Below are positions 22,012 to 29,799 of a DNA stretch of 38,034 nucleotides, piece after piece. Position 1 is the first letter of the stretch, and every line of letters begins with the position of its first letter. The stretch comes from Nitriliruptoraceae bacterium (GTDB taxonomy: Bacteria; Actinomycetota; Nitriliruptoria; Nitriliruptorales; Nitriliruptoraceae). The stretch lies in NCBI GenBank assembly GCA_003565155.1, contig PXDB01000022.1, positions 1 to 38,034 of the forward strand, read 5' to 3'. A program made the position numbers and the translations under genes. Under the pieces are notes generated by a model. It ran no database searches. It saw only the letters and a list, made by a program, of their open reading frames with translations, and was not told the origin of the DNA.

Positions 22012-24615
22012 CTACGAGGTGATCCGCGCGGTCTCCGTCCCGTCCGCGTCCTGCGTGGTGATGGTGAAGCGGGAGTCGGTCAGGTCGGCCTCCAACCGGG
22101 CCTGGTGACCGTCCCTCTGCCAGGTCACGGCCAGCTGGTGCGCAGGCGTGTCCTCGACCGTGCACTCGGCCGCGAAACCGAAGGCCGGGCAGGTGGTGCG
22201 CAGGCGGAGCAGCTCGAGCTGGCGCTGGACGATCTCCTGCTGGAGGCCCTCCTCCACCTCGGCGGCCGAGAGGTTGGTCCGGTTGATCTCCTTGTGGCCG
22301 CCCGAACCGGCGCGCTCCATCGCTGCGTGGTCGTTGCGGCCGGCGAACAGGTCGAGGTACCAGACCTGGGGCTTGCCGGGCATGAACAGCTGGATCGCGC
22401 GGGCGAGCAGCAGACGGGCGTCGTCCTCACCGAGGGCGGAGTAGTAGGTGGCGTTGACCTGGTAGTACATCTTCTTCTGCCCGTGGAGGTCCTTCACGTA
22501 GCCGCCCCGCGAGGTGACGGTGGCGATCAGCCGCTCGATCTCCTCCTCGGTGAGCAGCCCGCGCAGGTCGAGCAGTGGGATGCCGTCGTGGCAGCCCAGC
22601 ATGTTGACGGTGCGGATCTCCTTGGCGAGCAGGTCGTCGAGCCACCGCTTGAGCGTCGTGGTGTCCTGCACCTCGAAGGCGTGGATCAACAGGCCCGGGA
22701 GGAAGAAGTCGTAGGTGAGGAAGCCGCGCTCGGCGATGGCCTCGTGGGTGGCCTCCTCGTAGGTCGAGTGGATCTCCGGCAGCAGCTTGAGGCCCCGACG
22801 GTTCGCCAGGTCTCGGAGCCGGTCGAGGAGCTCCCAGGTGCCCGGCTCGTTGAAGAAGTTCCGCTCGCCGGGGACCTTGTGGGCGTAGGCGAAGGCGTCG
22901 AGCCGGATGATCTCCGCCCCGTAGCCCGCCAGCCGGTCGAGGGTGTCCTCGTAGAACTCCCACACCAGCGAGGAGGCGATGTTGAGGTCCATCTGGCCGA
23001 GGTAGCGGCGCTGTGACTCGAGCAGCTCGATGAGCGTGTCACGGTGCGCCTCGAAGCCGGACAGGTCCGCGTCGGCGGGGCGGCCGCCGTCGGCGGTGAT
23101 CTCGTTCAGCCGGGTGGCCACCACCTCGGCGGAGCCGTACTGCAGCCCCGTTGCCGCCATCACCTCCTGGGGATCCAGGGTCGGGTAGGTGACCTGCTGG
23201 TAGAAGGTGTTCCAGTACGGCTTCTGCGTGCCGTCGGGCATGCGCACCATCAGGATCGGCAGCCCGGGCTTGCGGAAGAACATGTCCTCGATCAGCTCAG
23301 GGTGCGGCTGGATGTAGCCCTCGTCGGTCATCTCGCCGTGACCGTCCCAGAAGGCGTTCCAGTCGATGAAGAAGTCCGCGTAGCGGGACCGGTCACCGCG
23401 CGCGAGCAGGTCCTGGAACTGCGGGGAGAGCACCGAGGCGTGGTTGAGGACGAAGTCGAGCTTGAGGTCGATCTCCTCCTCGGCGAGCGCCGCGAGGTCC
23501 TCCTGGCTGGCCAGCAGGTCGCTGAGCGTGTAGTCGATCACGGAGAAGCCACGGTCGAGGTCGGTGTTGAACACGCTCGGCAGCAGGTAGGCGGAGCGGA
23601 AGGTGTCCCGCAGCTCCGGGCGCTGCAGGAGCGACACCGTGTCGGACAGCGCGCTGCCGATGCTGTCGGGGTAGACGTTGAGCATCGGTGCGGCACTCGG
23701 CAGGTGCCGGCCCATGTGCTCCAGGTAGGTGTCGTAGTCGATCACCTCGCCGGCCTTGGACACGATGATCGCGGCCCGGCCGGCCTGGGCGTGCAGCAGC
23801 TCCTGCTCGAGCTTCAGCACCGTCATGGTGAAGGGGCTGTCGAGCGCACCGTCCCGGGCCCGCGCGCGGCGGTGGGCCAGGGTCTCCTCCGGGGTCGAGT
23901 TGAGCAGGATGGGCACGTCGACACCGTCGAGGTGCCGGTTGTTGCCGTGGGTCCACTCCAGCACCAGGACGCGGGTGCTGGACATGTCGATGGTCTCGTA
24001 CCAGCGGTCGTGCTCCTCGCGGCCCATGCGCTTGAGCAGCAGTTCCGGGGCGCCCTCGTGGAAGGCGGCGAGGATGGCGTTGACCTCGTCGAAGTCGGTC
24101 TCGGAAGGGGTGCCGAGGTAGCCGGCCAGCGCCCGGCGCCCAGCCCGCTGGTAGGCGGCCAGCCACGGGTACTCGGCCTGCTGTGCCCGGTCGGCGTCGA
24201 GGTCTTCGGCCTTCAGTTCGGCCAGGCGCTCGCGGACCTCGTCGTCGTACAGCCCCCGCTCGACCAGTCCGTGCAGCCCCCCGGAGCGGAAGATACGCAG
24301 CCGCTCCGCGTCGTTCATCCGCGGGATGCGGTGGGGGTAGTTGTCGCCGGACATCACGTAGGCGCCGACGCCGAGGTGGTCGAGGGAGAAGGCCAGCAGC
24401 GAGCCGATCTCGGACTTGCCCACCCCCGAGCCGCCGTGGACCGAGACGACCGCACGGCCGTGTTGCTGTTGCTCGAGCAGTGGCTCGAGCAACCCCCACA
24501 GGTGCGGGAAGATGGCGTTGGCCTTGGCGACGTGCTGATCCGAGATCTGGACCTTGTCACCCGGCATGTCGCCCGTCGGTACGGCGGTCAGGTCCGTGAT
24601 CTCGGGCAGGTCCAT
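22012..24615 (-). CDS. P-loop kinase fused to a GH13 sucrose-phosphorylase-like domain
   Basis: One continuous 867-residue frame. Residues 1 to about 300 are a P-loop NTPase of the uridine-kinase/phosphoribulokinase type: Walker A GGSGVGKS at 61-68, MSGDNYPHR at 88-95, and VLVLEWTHGN at 216-225 as probable Walker B region. Residues about 310-867 are a GH13 domain of the sucrose phosphorylase subfamily: DFVLNH (387-392), RLDAFAY with nucleophile Asp573, PEIHS with acid/base Glu614, and CHDGI with Asp677; YYQVNATYYSALG and LFAGRND are also subfamily-like. Both halves look catalytically complete. ATG at 24615 has GGAG seven bases upstream. The kinase may phosphorylate the sugar or acceptor handled by the phosphorylase; the substrate is unknown. 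Confidence 0.88.
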   Translation of the reverse strand: MDLPEITDLTAVPTGDMPGDKVQISDQHVAKANAIFPHLWGLLEPLLEQQQHGRAVVSVHGGSGVGKSEIGSLLAFSLDHLGVGAYVMSGDNYPHRIPRMNDAERLRIFRSGGLHGLVERGLYDDEVRERLAELKAEDLDADRAQQAEYPWLAAYQRAGRRALAGYLGTPSETDFDEVNAILAAFHEGAPELLLKRMGREEHDRWYETIDMSSTRVLVLEWTHGNNRHLDGVDVPILLNSTPEETLAHRRARARDGALDSPFTMTVLKLEQELLHAQAGRAAIIVSKAGEVIDYDTYLEHMGRHLPSAAPMLNVYPDSIGSALSDTVSLLQRPELRDTFRSAYLLPSVFNTDLDRGFSVIDYTLSDLLASQEDLAALAEEEIDLKLDFVLNHASVLSPQFQDLLARGDRSRYADFFIDWNAFWDGHGEMTDEGYIQPHPELIEDMFFRKPGLPILMVRMPDGTQKPYWNTFYQQVTYPTLDPQEVMAATGLQYGSAEVVATRLNEITADGGRPADADLSGFEAHRDTLIELLESQRRYLGQMDLNIASSLVWEFYEDTLDRLAGYGAEIIRLDAFAYAHKVPGERNFFNEPGTWELLDRLRDLANRRGLKLLPEIHSTYEEATHEAIAERGFLTYDFFLPGLLIHAFEVQDTTTLKRWLDDLLAKEIRTVNMLGCHDGIPLLDLRGLLTEEEIERLIATVTSRGGYVKDLHGQKKMYYQVNATYYSALGEDDARLLLARAIQLFMPGKPQVWYLDLFAGRNDHAAMERAGSGGHKEINRTNLSAAEVEEGLQQEIVQRQLELLRLRTTCPAFGFAAECTVEDTPAHQLAVTWQRDGHQARLEADLTDSRFTITTQDADGTETARITS

Positions 24616-24874
24616 GGTCCGGCTCCGTGGGAGGTGGTGGCGCCACGCGCGGGCGCCGTCGGTCGTGGCGTCCAAGGATCGACAGTAGGTGACGCGGCTG
24701 CGTTGCGGACCTGCCCGAGGGGAGATGGCCGTCCCCGTGCGACGACCGGGTGGCGTCCTTGCGCCCGGGGCCACGCCGCTAGCTTCCCGGTCCACATCCG
24801 CCGAGGTGGACGGTTCGCCATCGCCGGTGCGCCTCGATCCCACCACACGATGGCCAACGGGGAAGGGTTCCAAT

Positions 24875-25110
24875 ATGCGTGTGCTCGGAAGTGACCACCG
24901 CCGGGGTCGGATGACCGCCGTCGCGCTCGGCGCGGCACTGCTCCTCACGGCGCGCGGGGGAGAGTGACGACACGACCGCCGATGAAGTCGACGAGGCTGT
25001 CGAGGAGGTCGACGCCGACGATGATGTCGACGCCGACGAGGAGGACGCCGCCGCTCGAGCGGACGAGGTCAACCCTGAGCGGCACCTTGGAGTTCGAGCT
25101 GCGCTGCTGA
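24875..25110 (+). pseudogene. frameshifted acidic lipoprotein gene
   Basis: ATG at 24875 has an excellent ribosome site (GGAAGGG, seven bases). It opens a signal peptide MRVLGSDHRRGRMTAVALGA then LLLTARGGE and stops at 24965-24967 after 30 residues. The lipobox LTA is followed by Arg (CGC), where Cys (TGC) would be needed. Removing one G from the GGGGG run near 24956 restores a frame reading ESDDTTADEVDEAVEEVDAD and on, a typical Asp/Glu-rich lipoprotein linker. A further shift would give SGTLEFELRC and a stop at 25110. Either the gene is decaying or the G-run holds a sequencing error, though the missing Cys argues for decay. Confidence 0.5.
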
Positions 25111-25402
25111 CCTTGGCTGCGGCGTCGGGGCGGCCGAGTGGCGGGCCCCGACGCCCTCGGCAGTGCGCACGCACACCGCACGGCCGACGGTCGCTCGTCG
25201 CACGCGATGAGCAGGCCACCTCCTGAGCGGATCCACTCTCGGAACGGCGGCCCCGACCCCTTCGTCACAGACCCCTTCCCGATGCGGGACCGTCCAGCGT
25301 CATGAGGCGTTCGCCTCTCTTTCTGTGAACAGCCAGGAGTTGTGTCCCGCGGTTGCGAACCCGCCGTGGCCGGACCTCCTCCCGGGCCGGGTAAGGACCA
25401 CC
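25111..25402. other. intergenic region before the MFS transporter
   Basis: About 290 bases with no supported gene. It holds the strong hairpin at 25121-25155, and presumably the promoter for the transporter. Weakly open frames here are Arg/Pro-rich and lack start signals. Confidence 0.4.
25121..25155. terminator. strong 11-bp GC hairpin
   Basis: GGCGTCGGGGC at 25121-25131 and GCCCCGACGCC at 25145-25155 are perfectly complementary around a 13-base loop. It follows the broken lipoprotein gene by 10 bases, so it was probably that gene's terminator. There is no T-tract. Confidence 0.55.
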
Positions 25403-26608
25403 ATGCAACTGACCCAGGGTGCCCGTGTCGGCCTGTCCGGCATGCTCGCGTTGGTCGCGACCTACGCCATCGGCCGGCAGGCCTTCGGGCTGTTCGTGCC
25501 GCGGTTCCGGGACGAGTTCGACCTCTCCCTCGACGTCCTCGGCTACTACGCGAGCGCCGCCCAGGCCGGCTACCTCGTGGCCACCGTGGCCACCGGGGTG
25601 CTGGTCGCCCGCTACGGCCCACGCGTCCCGGTGGTGGCTGGCTGCGTGCTGCTGGCGGTCGGCGCCGCCACGATGGCGGCGGCGCCGGGTCCGCTGGTGT
25701 TGGCGGTCGGGGTGATCGCTGCCGGCACCAGCGCCGGTGGCGCATGGGCGCCCTACTCCGACGCCGTCGCCTACAAGGTCCCGACCGAGCAGACCCGTCG
25801 GGCGCTGGCGCTGGTCAACGCCGGCTCGCCGGTTGGGCTCGTGGTGGCCAGCGTGATGCTGCTGTTCGCCGGCGACAGCTGGCGCATCGTCTGGTGGGGG
25901 TTCGCCCTCGTCGGGCTCGGCGCTGCGGTGGTCGCCTGGCGGGTGCTCACGCCGGAAGGGGAGTTCCAGGAGTACCCGGAGAGCCGGCGGCCGAGCATCC
26001 GCTGGTTCCTCAACCCTCGGTCCTTGCGGATGCTGACCGTAGCGCACGGCATCTCGATCACCTGCGGGGCCTACTTCGCCTACGCCCCGGTGACCGCACA
26101 GGACGCCGGGCTGGATGGCTGGATCGGGCCGGTCATGTGGGTGTGCCTCGGCGTGGCCGGCGCCAGCGTCGGTGCCTTCGGTGGCAGCATCGCCAACCGC
26201 TTCGGTGTGCGTCAGCCCCTGGCGGTCATGCTGGTGCTGATCGCTGGCGCCTTCCTGCTGCTGTTGCTGTGGCCGGGATCCGCACCCGCCGCACTGCTGT
26301 CGGCAGCGGTGTTCGGCGTCGGGTTCACCACCGGGTTCGCCCTGCTGGTCATGTGGAGCCAGAACGTGTACCGGGACCGCCCCGCAACCGGGTTCACCCT
26401 GGCCATCGTGTTCATCGCGGCGGGCTTCATCGTCGGCCCCACCCTGTTCGGCTTCGTCGCGACCCGGTTCGGCATCGACGTGGCGCTGGTGGTCAGCGCC
26501 GTGCCCGCGCTGGTGGTGGCAACGATCCCGCCGCGCCCGGAGTACCGCCTCCGGCCGCTGCGAAGTCGTCTGCAGCGTCGCTCCCGCCGCCTGGCGGGGG
26601 TGCGCTGA
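25403..26608 (+). CDS. MFS transporter
   Basis: A 401-residue integral membrane protein with about twelve hydrophobic segments and a positive loop ARYGPRVPV after the second segment, as expected for the major facilitator superfamily motif A region; the equivalent in the second half is IANRFGVRQP. Cytoplasmic middle loop is EGEFQEYPESRRPSIRW. The C-terminus is strongly basic (RSRLQRRSRRLAGVR). The substrate cannot be told; the general pattern is that of CynX/NarK-like or drug-type permeases. ATG at 25403 has AAGGA five bases before. A decayed TetR gene follows directly, so the transporter may once have been under its control. Confidence 0.85.
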   Translation: MQLTQGARVGLSGMLALVATYAIGRQAFGLFVPRFRDEFDLSLDVLGYYASAAQAGYLVATVATGVLVARYGPRVPVVAGCVLLAVGAATMAAAPGPLVLAVGVIAAGTSAGGAWAPYSDAVAYKVPTEQTRRALALVNAGSPVGLVVASVMLLFAGDSWRIVWWGFALVGLGAAVVAWRVLTPEGEFQEYPESRRPSIRWFLNPRSLRMLTVAHGISITCGAYFAYAPVTAQDAGLDGWIGPVMWVCLGVAGASVGAFGGSIANRFGVRQPLAVMLVLIAGAFLLLLLWPGSAPAALLSAAVFGVGFTTGFALLVMWSQNVYRDRPATGFTLAIVFIAAGFIVGPTLFGFVATRFGIDVALVVSAVPALVVATIPPRPEYRLRPLRSRLQRRSRRLAGVR

Positions 26609-26610
26609 GC

Positions 26611-27070
26611 CACGGTGCTGGGCGGCCTCGCGCCCCCCGTGCGGACGATGCCATCCTGGCGGCGACCCGTCAGCTGTTGACCGAGGTCGGCTTCGAGCAT
26701 CTGACCATGACCGAGATCGCCGAGCGCGGTGGAGTGGGCCGCCCGACGGTCTACCGCCGCTACCCCTCCAAGGAGGCGCTGGTAGCCGCCTCGGGGGAGA
26801 CGTTGCGCATTACCGGCACCCGACACCGGGTCGCTGTGCGGCGATCTCCCGGCCGAACTGCTGCCACGTGCCGCTGCCCTCGACCATCCGCTCGCGTCGC
26901 ACTTCATGGCGAGGCTGCTGGTGGCCAACGCGCACGGCTCGGAGTTCGCCGAGGTGTACTGGCGGCATGCTGTCGCGCAGCGCCGGAAGGCCTTCGGCCA
27001 GGTGTTCGCTCGTGCCAAGGTCCAGGGTGAACTCCCCGCCGATCTCGACACGGGGCTGGTGATCGATCTA
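26611..27070 (+). pseudogene. TetR-family regulator, broken
   Basis: The frame from 26611 encodes a clear TetR helix-turn-helix: RADDAILAATRQLLTEVGFE, then MTEIAERGGVGRPTVYRRYPSKEALVAA. Near 26812 (CGCATTACCGG) the reading switches frame: PDTGSLCGDLPAELLPRAAALD and ARLLVANAHGSEFAEVYWRH follow in the next frame, with typical TetR C-domain residues (RRKAFGQVFARAKVQGELPADLD). No ATG, GTG or TTG lies upstream of the DNA-binding part in its frame. The usual last helix is missing after VIDLE at about 27068. Lost start, frameshift and truncated end together mark a pseudogene. Confidence 0.7.
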
Positions 27071-27448
27071 GAGGCGGTGCTCGCCGAACCGACCCAGGTC
27101 GAGACCGTCCCCGTCAACGCGTCCACCGATGCTGCCGACGTCCAAACACCGCGCGTGCTCGTCGCGATGCTGTGGATCGGCTCGCTGATCGCAACCCTGG
27201 CGAGGTGGCGAGGACTGCACCGCAAGGACAGCGCCCCAGCCGGCTTCCCGGGCGGACAACTCATCGTCATCGCCGCGCTCGCCGTAATCCAGCCCCTGTC
27301 CATCGTGGCCGTCGGCAACTGGCTGCTCGGCATGGACATCAACCTGACCGCCGCCCTGTCCGGCGCGCTGGCACTGACCACCGCCTTGTTCCCCTGCTCC
27401 GGAGCGCCGTGCTTCACGGGCTCGGGTCGGGCGGCTGGCCGATCCTGA
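27071..27448 (+). pseudogene. unidentified membrane-protein fragment joined to the TetR remnant
   Basis: The frame that carries the TetR C-domain continues without stop into EPTQVETVPVNASTDAADVQ and then two or three hydrophobic stretches (VLVAMLWIGSLIATLA, LIVIAALAVIQPLSIVAV, AALSGALALTTALF). Codons end almost always in G or C, as in real genes of this window. The change from a soluble TetR domain to membrane segments near 27070-27150 is unnatural for the family and suggests a deletion or recombination junction. I cannot name the source protein. The end overlaps the small minus-strand frame at 27414. Confidence 0.35.
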
Positions 27449-27524
27449 TGCTGCCGTGGATGTGCTGCTTGACCTGGTCGCCGTCGCGCGTGACCAGCGT
27501 GTCCACCTCGATGACCGACAGCAT
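27414..27524 (-). CDS. 36-codon open frame at the end of the ABC operon
   Basis: ATG at 27524 follows GAGAGG and starts 8 bases after the permease stop on the same strand. The product, MLSVIEVDTLVTRDGDQVKQ and 16 more residues, is soluble and resembles nothing I know. Spacing favours a real last gene or the truncated start of a longer one, its remainder lost at the junction described above. Its end overlaps the opposite-strand fragment. Confidence 0.3.
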   Translation of the reverse strand: MLSVIEVDTLVTRDGDQVKQHIHGSIRIGQPPDPSP

Positions 27525-27532
27525 CGCTCCTC

Positions 27533-28276
27533 TCAGGCCTGCTGGTTGCGCAGGGGCAGGTCGCGTACCAGCAGCCACGTGGCGGGTGTCGCCAGGGCCA
27601 GGCACCCGAGGGTGATGACCAGGGATGCGGTGACGGACACGCCATCGGCCTCGACGCCGAGCCAGCCGCCGATCGCGGTCACGAACTCGAGGAAGCCGGG
27701 GTTCAGCGCCGCCTCCGACACCACGACCATCGCGAGCCCGACCGGGACGGCGAACAGCCCGTAGGCGGGGTTGCGGTAGATCGCGCTGCCGGCGAAGGCG
27801 CCGGCGGCGGCCCACACGGTGAACAACAGCAGGAACTCCAGCAGGATCAACGGGTAGTTGCTGGCGTGGTCGAACAGATGGGACTGGACCAGCTCCTGGG
27901 GCCAGCCGGCGACGGCGTAGATGCCGCGCTCGATGGCGTAGCCCAGGGTCATGAGCACGGCGAGGAGCGTGATGCTGCCGGCGGTGGCGACCGTGAGCTG
28001 CCGCATGCTCTCTCGACGGGTGAAGCCGTGCGCGATGTACAGCGGCAGGTAGACGGCGGTCATATAGATGCCCATCCCGCCGGCGAACCAACGGGGGATC
28101 TGGCTGGCGGTCTCCCAGCCGGATAGCTCGATGGGCCGGAACGCTGCGACGGCGAACACCAGGGCGAACACGAACGCCGCGAAGCCTGACCACAGCAGCA
28201 GGATCCCGAGGGCGTCGTCGCGGAGCCGGTGCCGGGCCAGCACCCAGCGGTCGGCGGTCTGTGGAGCGGCGTTCAT
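27533..28276 (-). CDS. ABC transporter permease of the YtrA-regulated operon
   Basis: A 247-residue membrane protein with six hydrophobic segments (for example ILLLWSGFAAFVFALVFAVAAF, ITLLAVLMTLGYAIERGIYA and LLEFLLLFTVWAAAGAFAGSAIY). No ATP-binding motif. The ATG at 28276 overlaps the stop of the ATPase gene (ATGA), so the two make one exporter. Permeases of YtrA-type operons are poorly conserved and mostly linked to cell-envelope stress or antibiotic response; substrate unknown here. Confidence 0.8.
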   Translation of the reverse strand: MNAAPQTADRWVLARHRLRDDALGILLLWSGFAAFVFALVFAVAAFRPIELSGWETASQIPRWFAGGMGIYMTAVYLPLYIAHGFTRRESMRQLTVATAGSITLLAVLMTLGYAIERGIYAVAGWPQELVQSHLFDHASNYPLILLEFLLLFTVWAAAGAFAGSAIYRNPAYGLFAVPVGLAMVVVSEAALNPGFLEFVTAIGGWLGVEADGVSVTASLVITLGCLALATPATWLLVRDLPLRNQQA

Positions 28277-29199
28277 GGCCGGCCTCCTGGTGCGGTCGCG
28301 GAGTGGGTGTGTGCGCGGTCGGTCGCCTCGGTCAGGTGGACGAAGAGGTCCTGGAGCGGCACCGGGTCGAGCTGGAGCCCTCGCTCACGGGCGTCACGCC
28401 GATGGTGATCGTCGAGCTCGCCGTACACCGTGTCACTGCGGGTCGGACCCAGTCGCGTGGTCGCCAGGACGTCGAGGTCGGCAGTGAAGGCGTCGACGGC
28501 CTCGGCTGGGCCGGTCACGGCGGCGCCGCGGGCCCGCAGGGCGTCGGCCTCCTCGTGCACCATCAGTCGGCCATCGTCGATGATGAGCACCGTCTCGAAC
28601 AACGACGCGACCTCCTCGATGTGGTGGGTCGAGAGGATGAAGGTGCGTGGGTGCTCGACCTGGTCGGCCAGCAGCTCCTCGTAGAAGGCGTACCGCGAGG
28701 GCGCGTCCATACCGAGGTAGGTCTCATCGAAGATGGTGACCGGTGCACGGCTGGCCAGCCCCAGGACCACACCGAGCGCTGCGCGCTGGCCCCGGGACAG
28801 CTCACCGAGTCGGGTGCGCAGCGGCAGGTTGAACCGCTGCGTCAGTCGGTCCGCCCACCCGCGGTCCCAGCGGGGACGCAGGGTCGCGGCGAGCTCCAGG
28901 GCGTGGGTGACCTTGTCGCCCGGCCAGTCGTGCTCGACGGTGTCCCCGGCGCCGCGGATGCAGCACATGCGCCGCACCGCGCCCGGGTTCTCGAACACCT
29001 GCTGGCCGTCCAGGAGCACCTCGCCACCGCTGGCGCGTCGGAACCCCGCGGCGACCGACAGCAGGCTGGTCTTGCCCGAGCCGTTGCGGCCGAGCAGCCC
29101 GTGGATCTGGCCGTCACCGAGGGTGGCGGTCAGCCCGTCGACGGCCACCGTGTCGCCGTAGCGCACGGTCACGTCCTGCAGTTCGAGCTCTCCCGTCAT
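28273..29199 (-). CDS. ABC transporter ATP-binding protein
   Basis: A 308-residue ATPase: Walker A GRNGSGKTSL near residue 38, signature LSRGQRAALG, Walker B VTIFDETYLGMD with the catalytic Glu, and the switch His in LSTHHIEE. The Q-loop region reads RMCCIRGAGDTV, without an obvious Gln at the usual place. The C-terminal 90 residues are an extra domain with no motif. It overlaps the GntR-family regulator upstream and the permease downstream by 4 bases each. The partner is the permease at 27533; likely an exporter controlled by the YtrA-type protein. Confidence 0.9.
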   Translation of the reverse strand: MTGELELQDVTVRYGDTVAVDGLTATLGDGQIHGLLGRNGSGKTSLLSVAAGFRRASGGEVLLDGQQVFENPGAVRRMCCIRGAGDTVEHDWPGDKVTHALELAATLRPRWDRGWADRLTQRFNLPLRTRLGELSRGQRAALGVVLGLASRAPVTIFDETYLGMDAPSRYAFYEELLADQVEHPRTFILSTHHIEEVASLFETVLIIDDGRLMVHEEADALRARGAAVTGPAEAVDAFTADLDVLATTRLGPTRSDTVYGELDDHHRRDARERGLQLDPVPLQDLFVHLTEATDRAHTHSATAPGGRP

Positions 29200-29621
29200 C
29201 CTCCGACCTCCTCCTGGGAAGCGTTCTGGGCGGAGGCCTGGCGGGCGCGGATCCGGTCGACCACCTCATCGAGGTCGACACCGATCGCCACGGCCTGGTC
29301 GATCATGGGCTCGACCACCTCGTCGAAGAACCGCGCCCGGTGCGCCGCGCGCAGGACCTCTCGTGCCCCGGGCGCGACGAACATGCCGACCCCCCGTCGC
29401 TTGTAGAGCACGCCCTCGTCCACGAGTTCGGCGAAGGCCTTGGCGGCCGTGGCGGGGTTGATGCGGAAGTGGGTGGCGTACTGCGTGGTCGACATCACCT
29501 GCTCGTCCTCCTCGAGCGCACCGCTGAGGACCTCGCTGCGGATCCGGCCGGCGATCTGCCGGTAGATCGGGCTGCGCTCGTCGAACACCCGCCACCTCCC
29601 GCCCGGACCGTCCAGGCTCAT
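29196..29621 (-). CDS. GntR-family regulator, YtrA subfamily
   Basis: A 141-residue protein with an N-terminal GntR winged helix (SPIYRQIAGRIRSEVLSGAL, MSTTQYATHFRINPATAAKA, VLYKRRGVGMFV) and a short all-helical C-terminal tail, the layout of YtrA-type repressors that sit first in ABC operons. It overlaps the ATPase gene by ATGA. The start is placed at ATG 29621 because the upstream ATG at 29648 lies inside a perfect palindrome that is better read as its operator; there is no ribosome site, so the message may be leaderless or nearly so. Autorepression of the operon is the expected function. Confidence 0.87.
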   Translation of the reverse strand: MSLDGPGGRWRVFDERSPIYRQIAGRIRSEVLSGALEEDEQVMSTTQYATHFRINPATAAKAFAELVDEGVLYKRRGVGMFVAPGAREVLRAAHRARFFDEVVEPMIDQAVAIGVDLDEVVDRIRARQASAQNASQEEVGG

Positions 29622-29647
29622 TGGTTCATTAGTTATGTAATGAACCA
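29622..29647. promoter_or_regulatory. perfect 10-bp palindromic operator of the YtrA-type operon
   Basis: TGGTTCATTA at 29622-29631 and TAATGAACCA at 29638-29647 are perfect inverted repeats around GTTATG. The element ends one base before the regulator's start codon and is far more AT-rich than its surroundings. On the minus strand TTGCAC (29671-29666) could be a -35 box with the -10 inside the palindrome, so a bound repressor would block the promoter. Confidence 0.7.
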
Positions 29648-29685
29648 TAGTGGCTCGCGGAGTGCAAGTGCCGATCGCGGGGTCG

Positions 29686-29697
29686 TGACAGATGTCA
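29686..29697. promoter_or_regulatory. TGACA-GA-TGTCA palindrome, candidate response-regulator site
   Basis: TGACA (29686-29690) and TGTCA (29693-29697) form a perfect dyad. It lies about 100 bases upstream of the ATPase that leads the operon encoding a NarL-type regulator at 32449, so autoregulation by that protein is possible. It is 38 bases from the YtrA-type operator, in the same divergent region. The link to a binding protein is inferred from position only. Confidence 0.35.
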
Positions 29698-29799
29698 GGT
29701 CCGTGAGGTGCGTCGCCGCACTACCGCGGATGCACGTGTCGACGGATGCTGGGGTCTCACATCCCCCGTACCGCGAGGACGCGGACCAGGAGGTGGCAC

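Noticed and set aside
23044-24894. 616-codon open frame on the plus strand opposite the kinase-GH13 gene
   Set aside because: The product is Val/Gly/Glu-rich without domains, while the minus strand has two full sets of catalytic motifs.
27071-27448. Transposon or phage remnant
   Set aside because: No transposase motif, terminal repeats or target duplication could be found; only membrane segments are visible.
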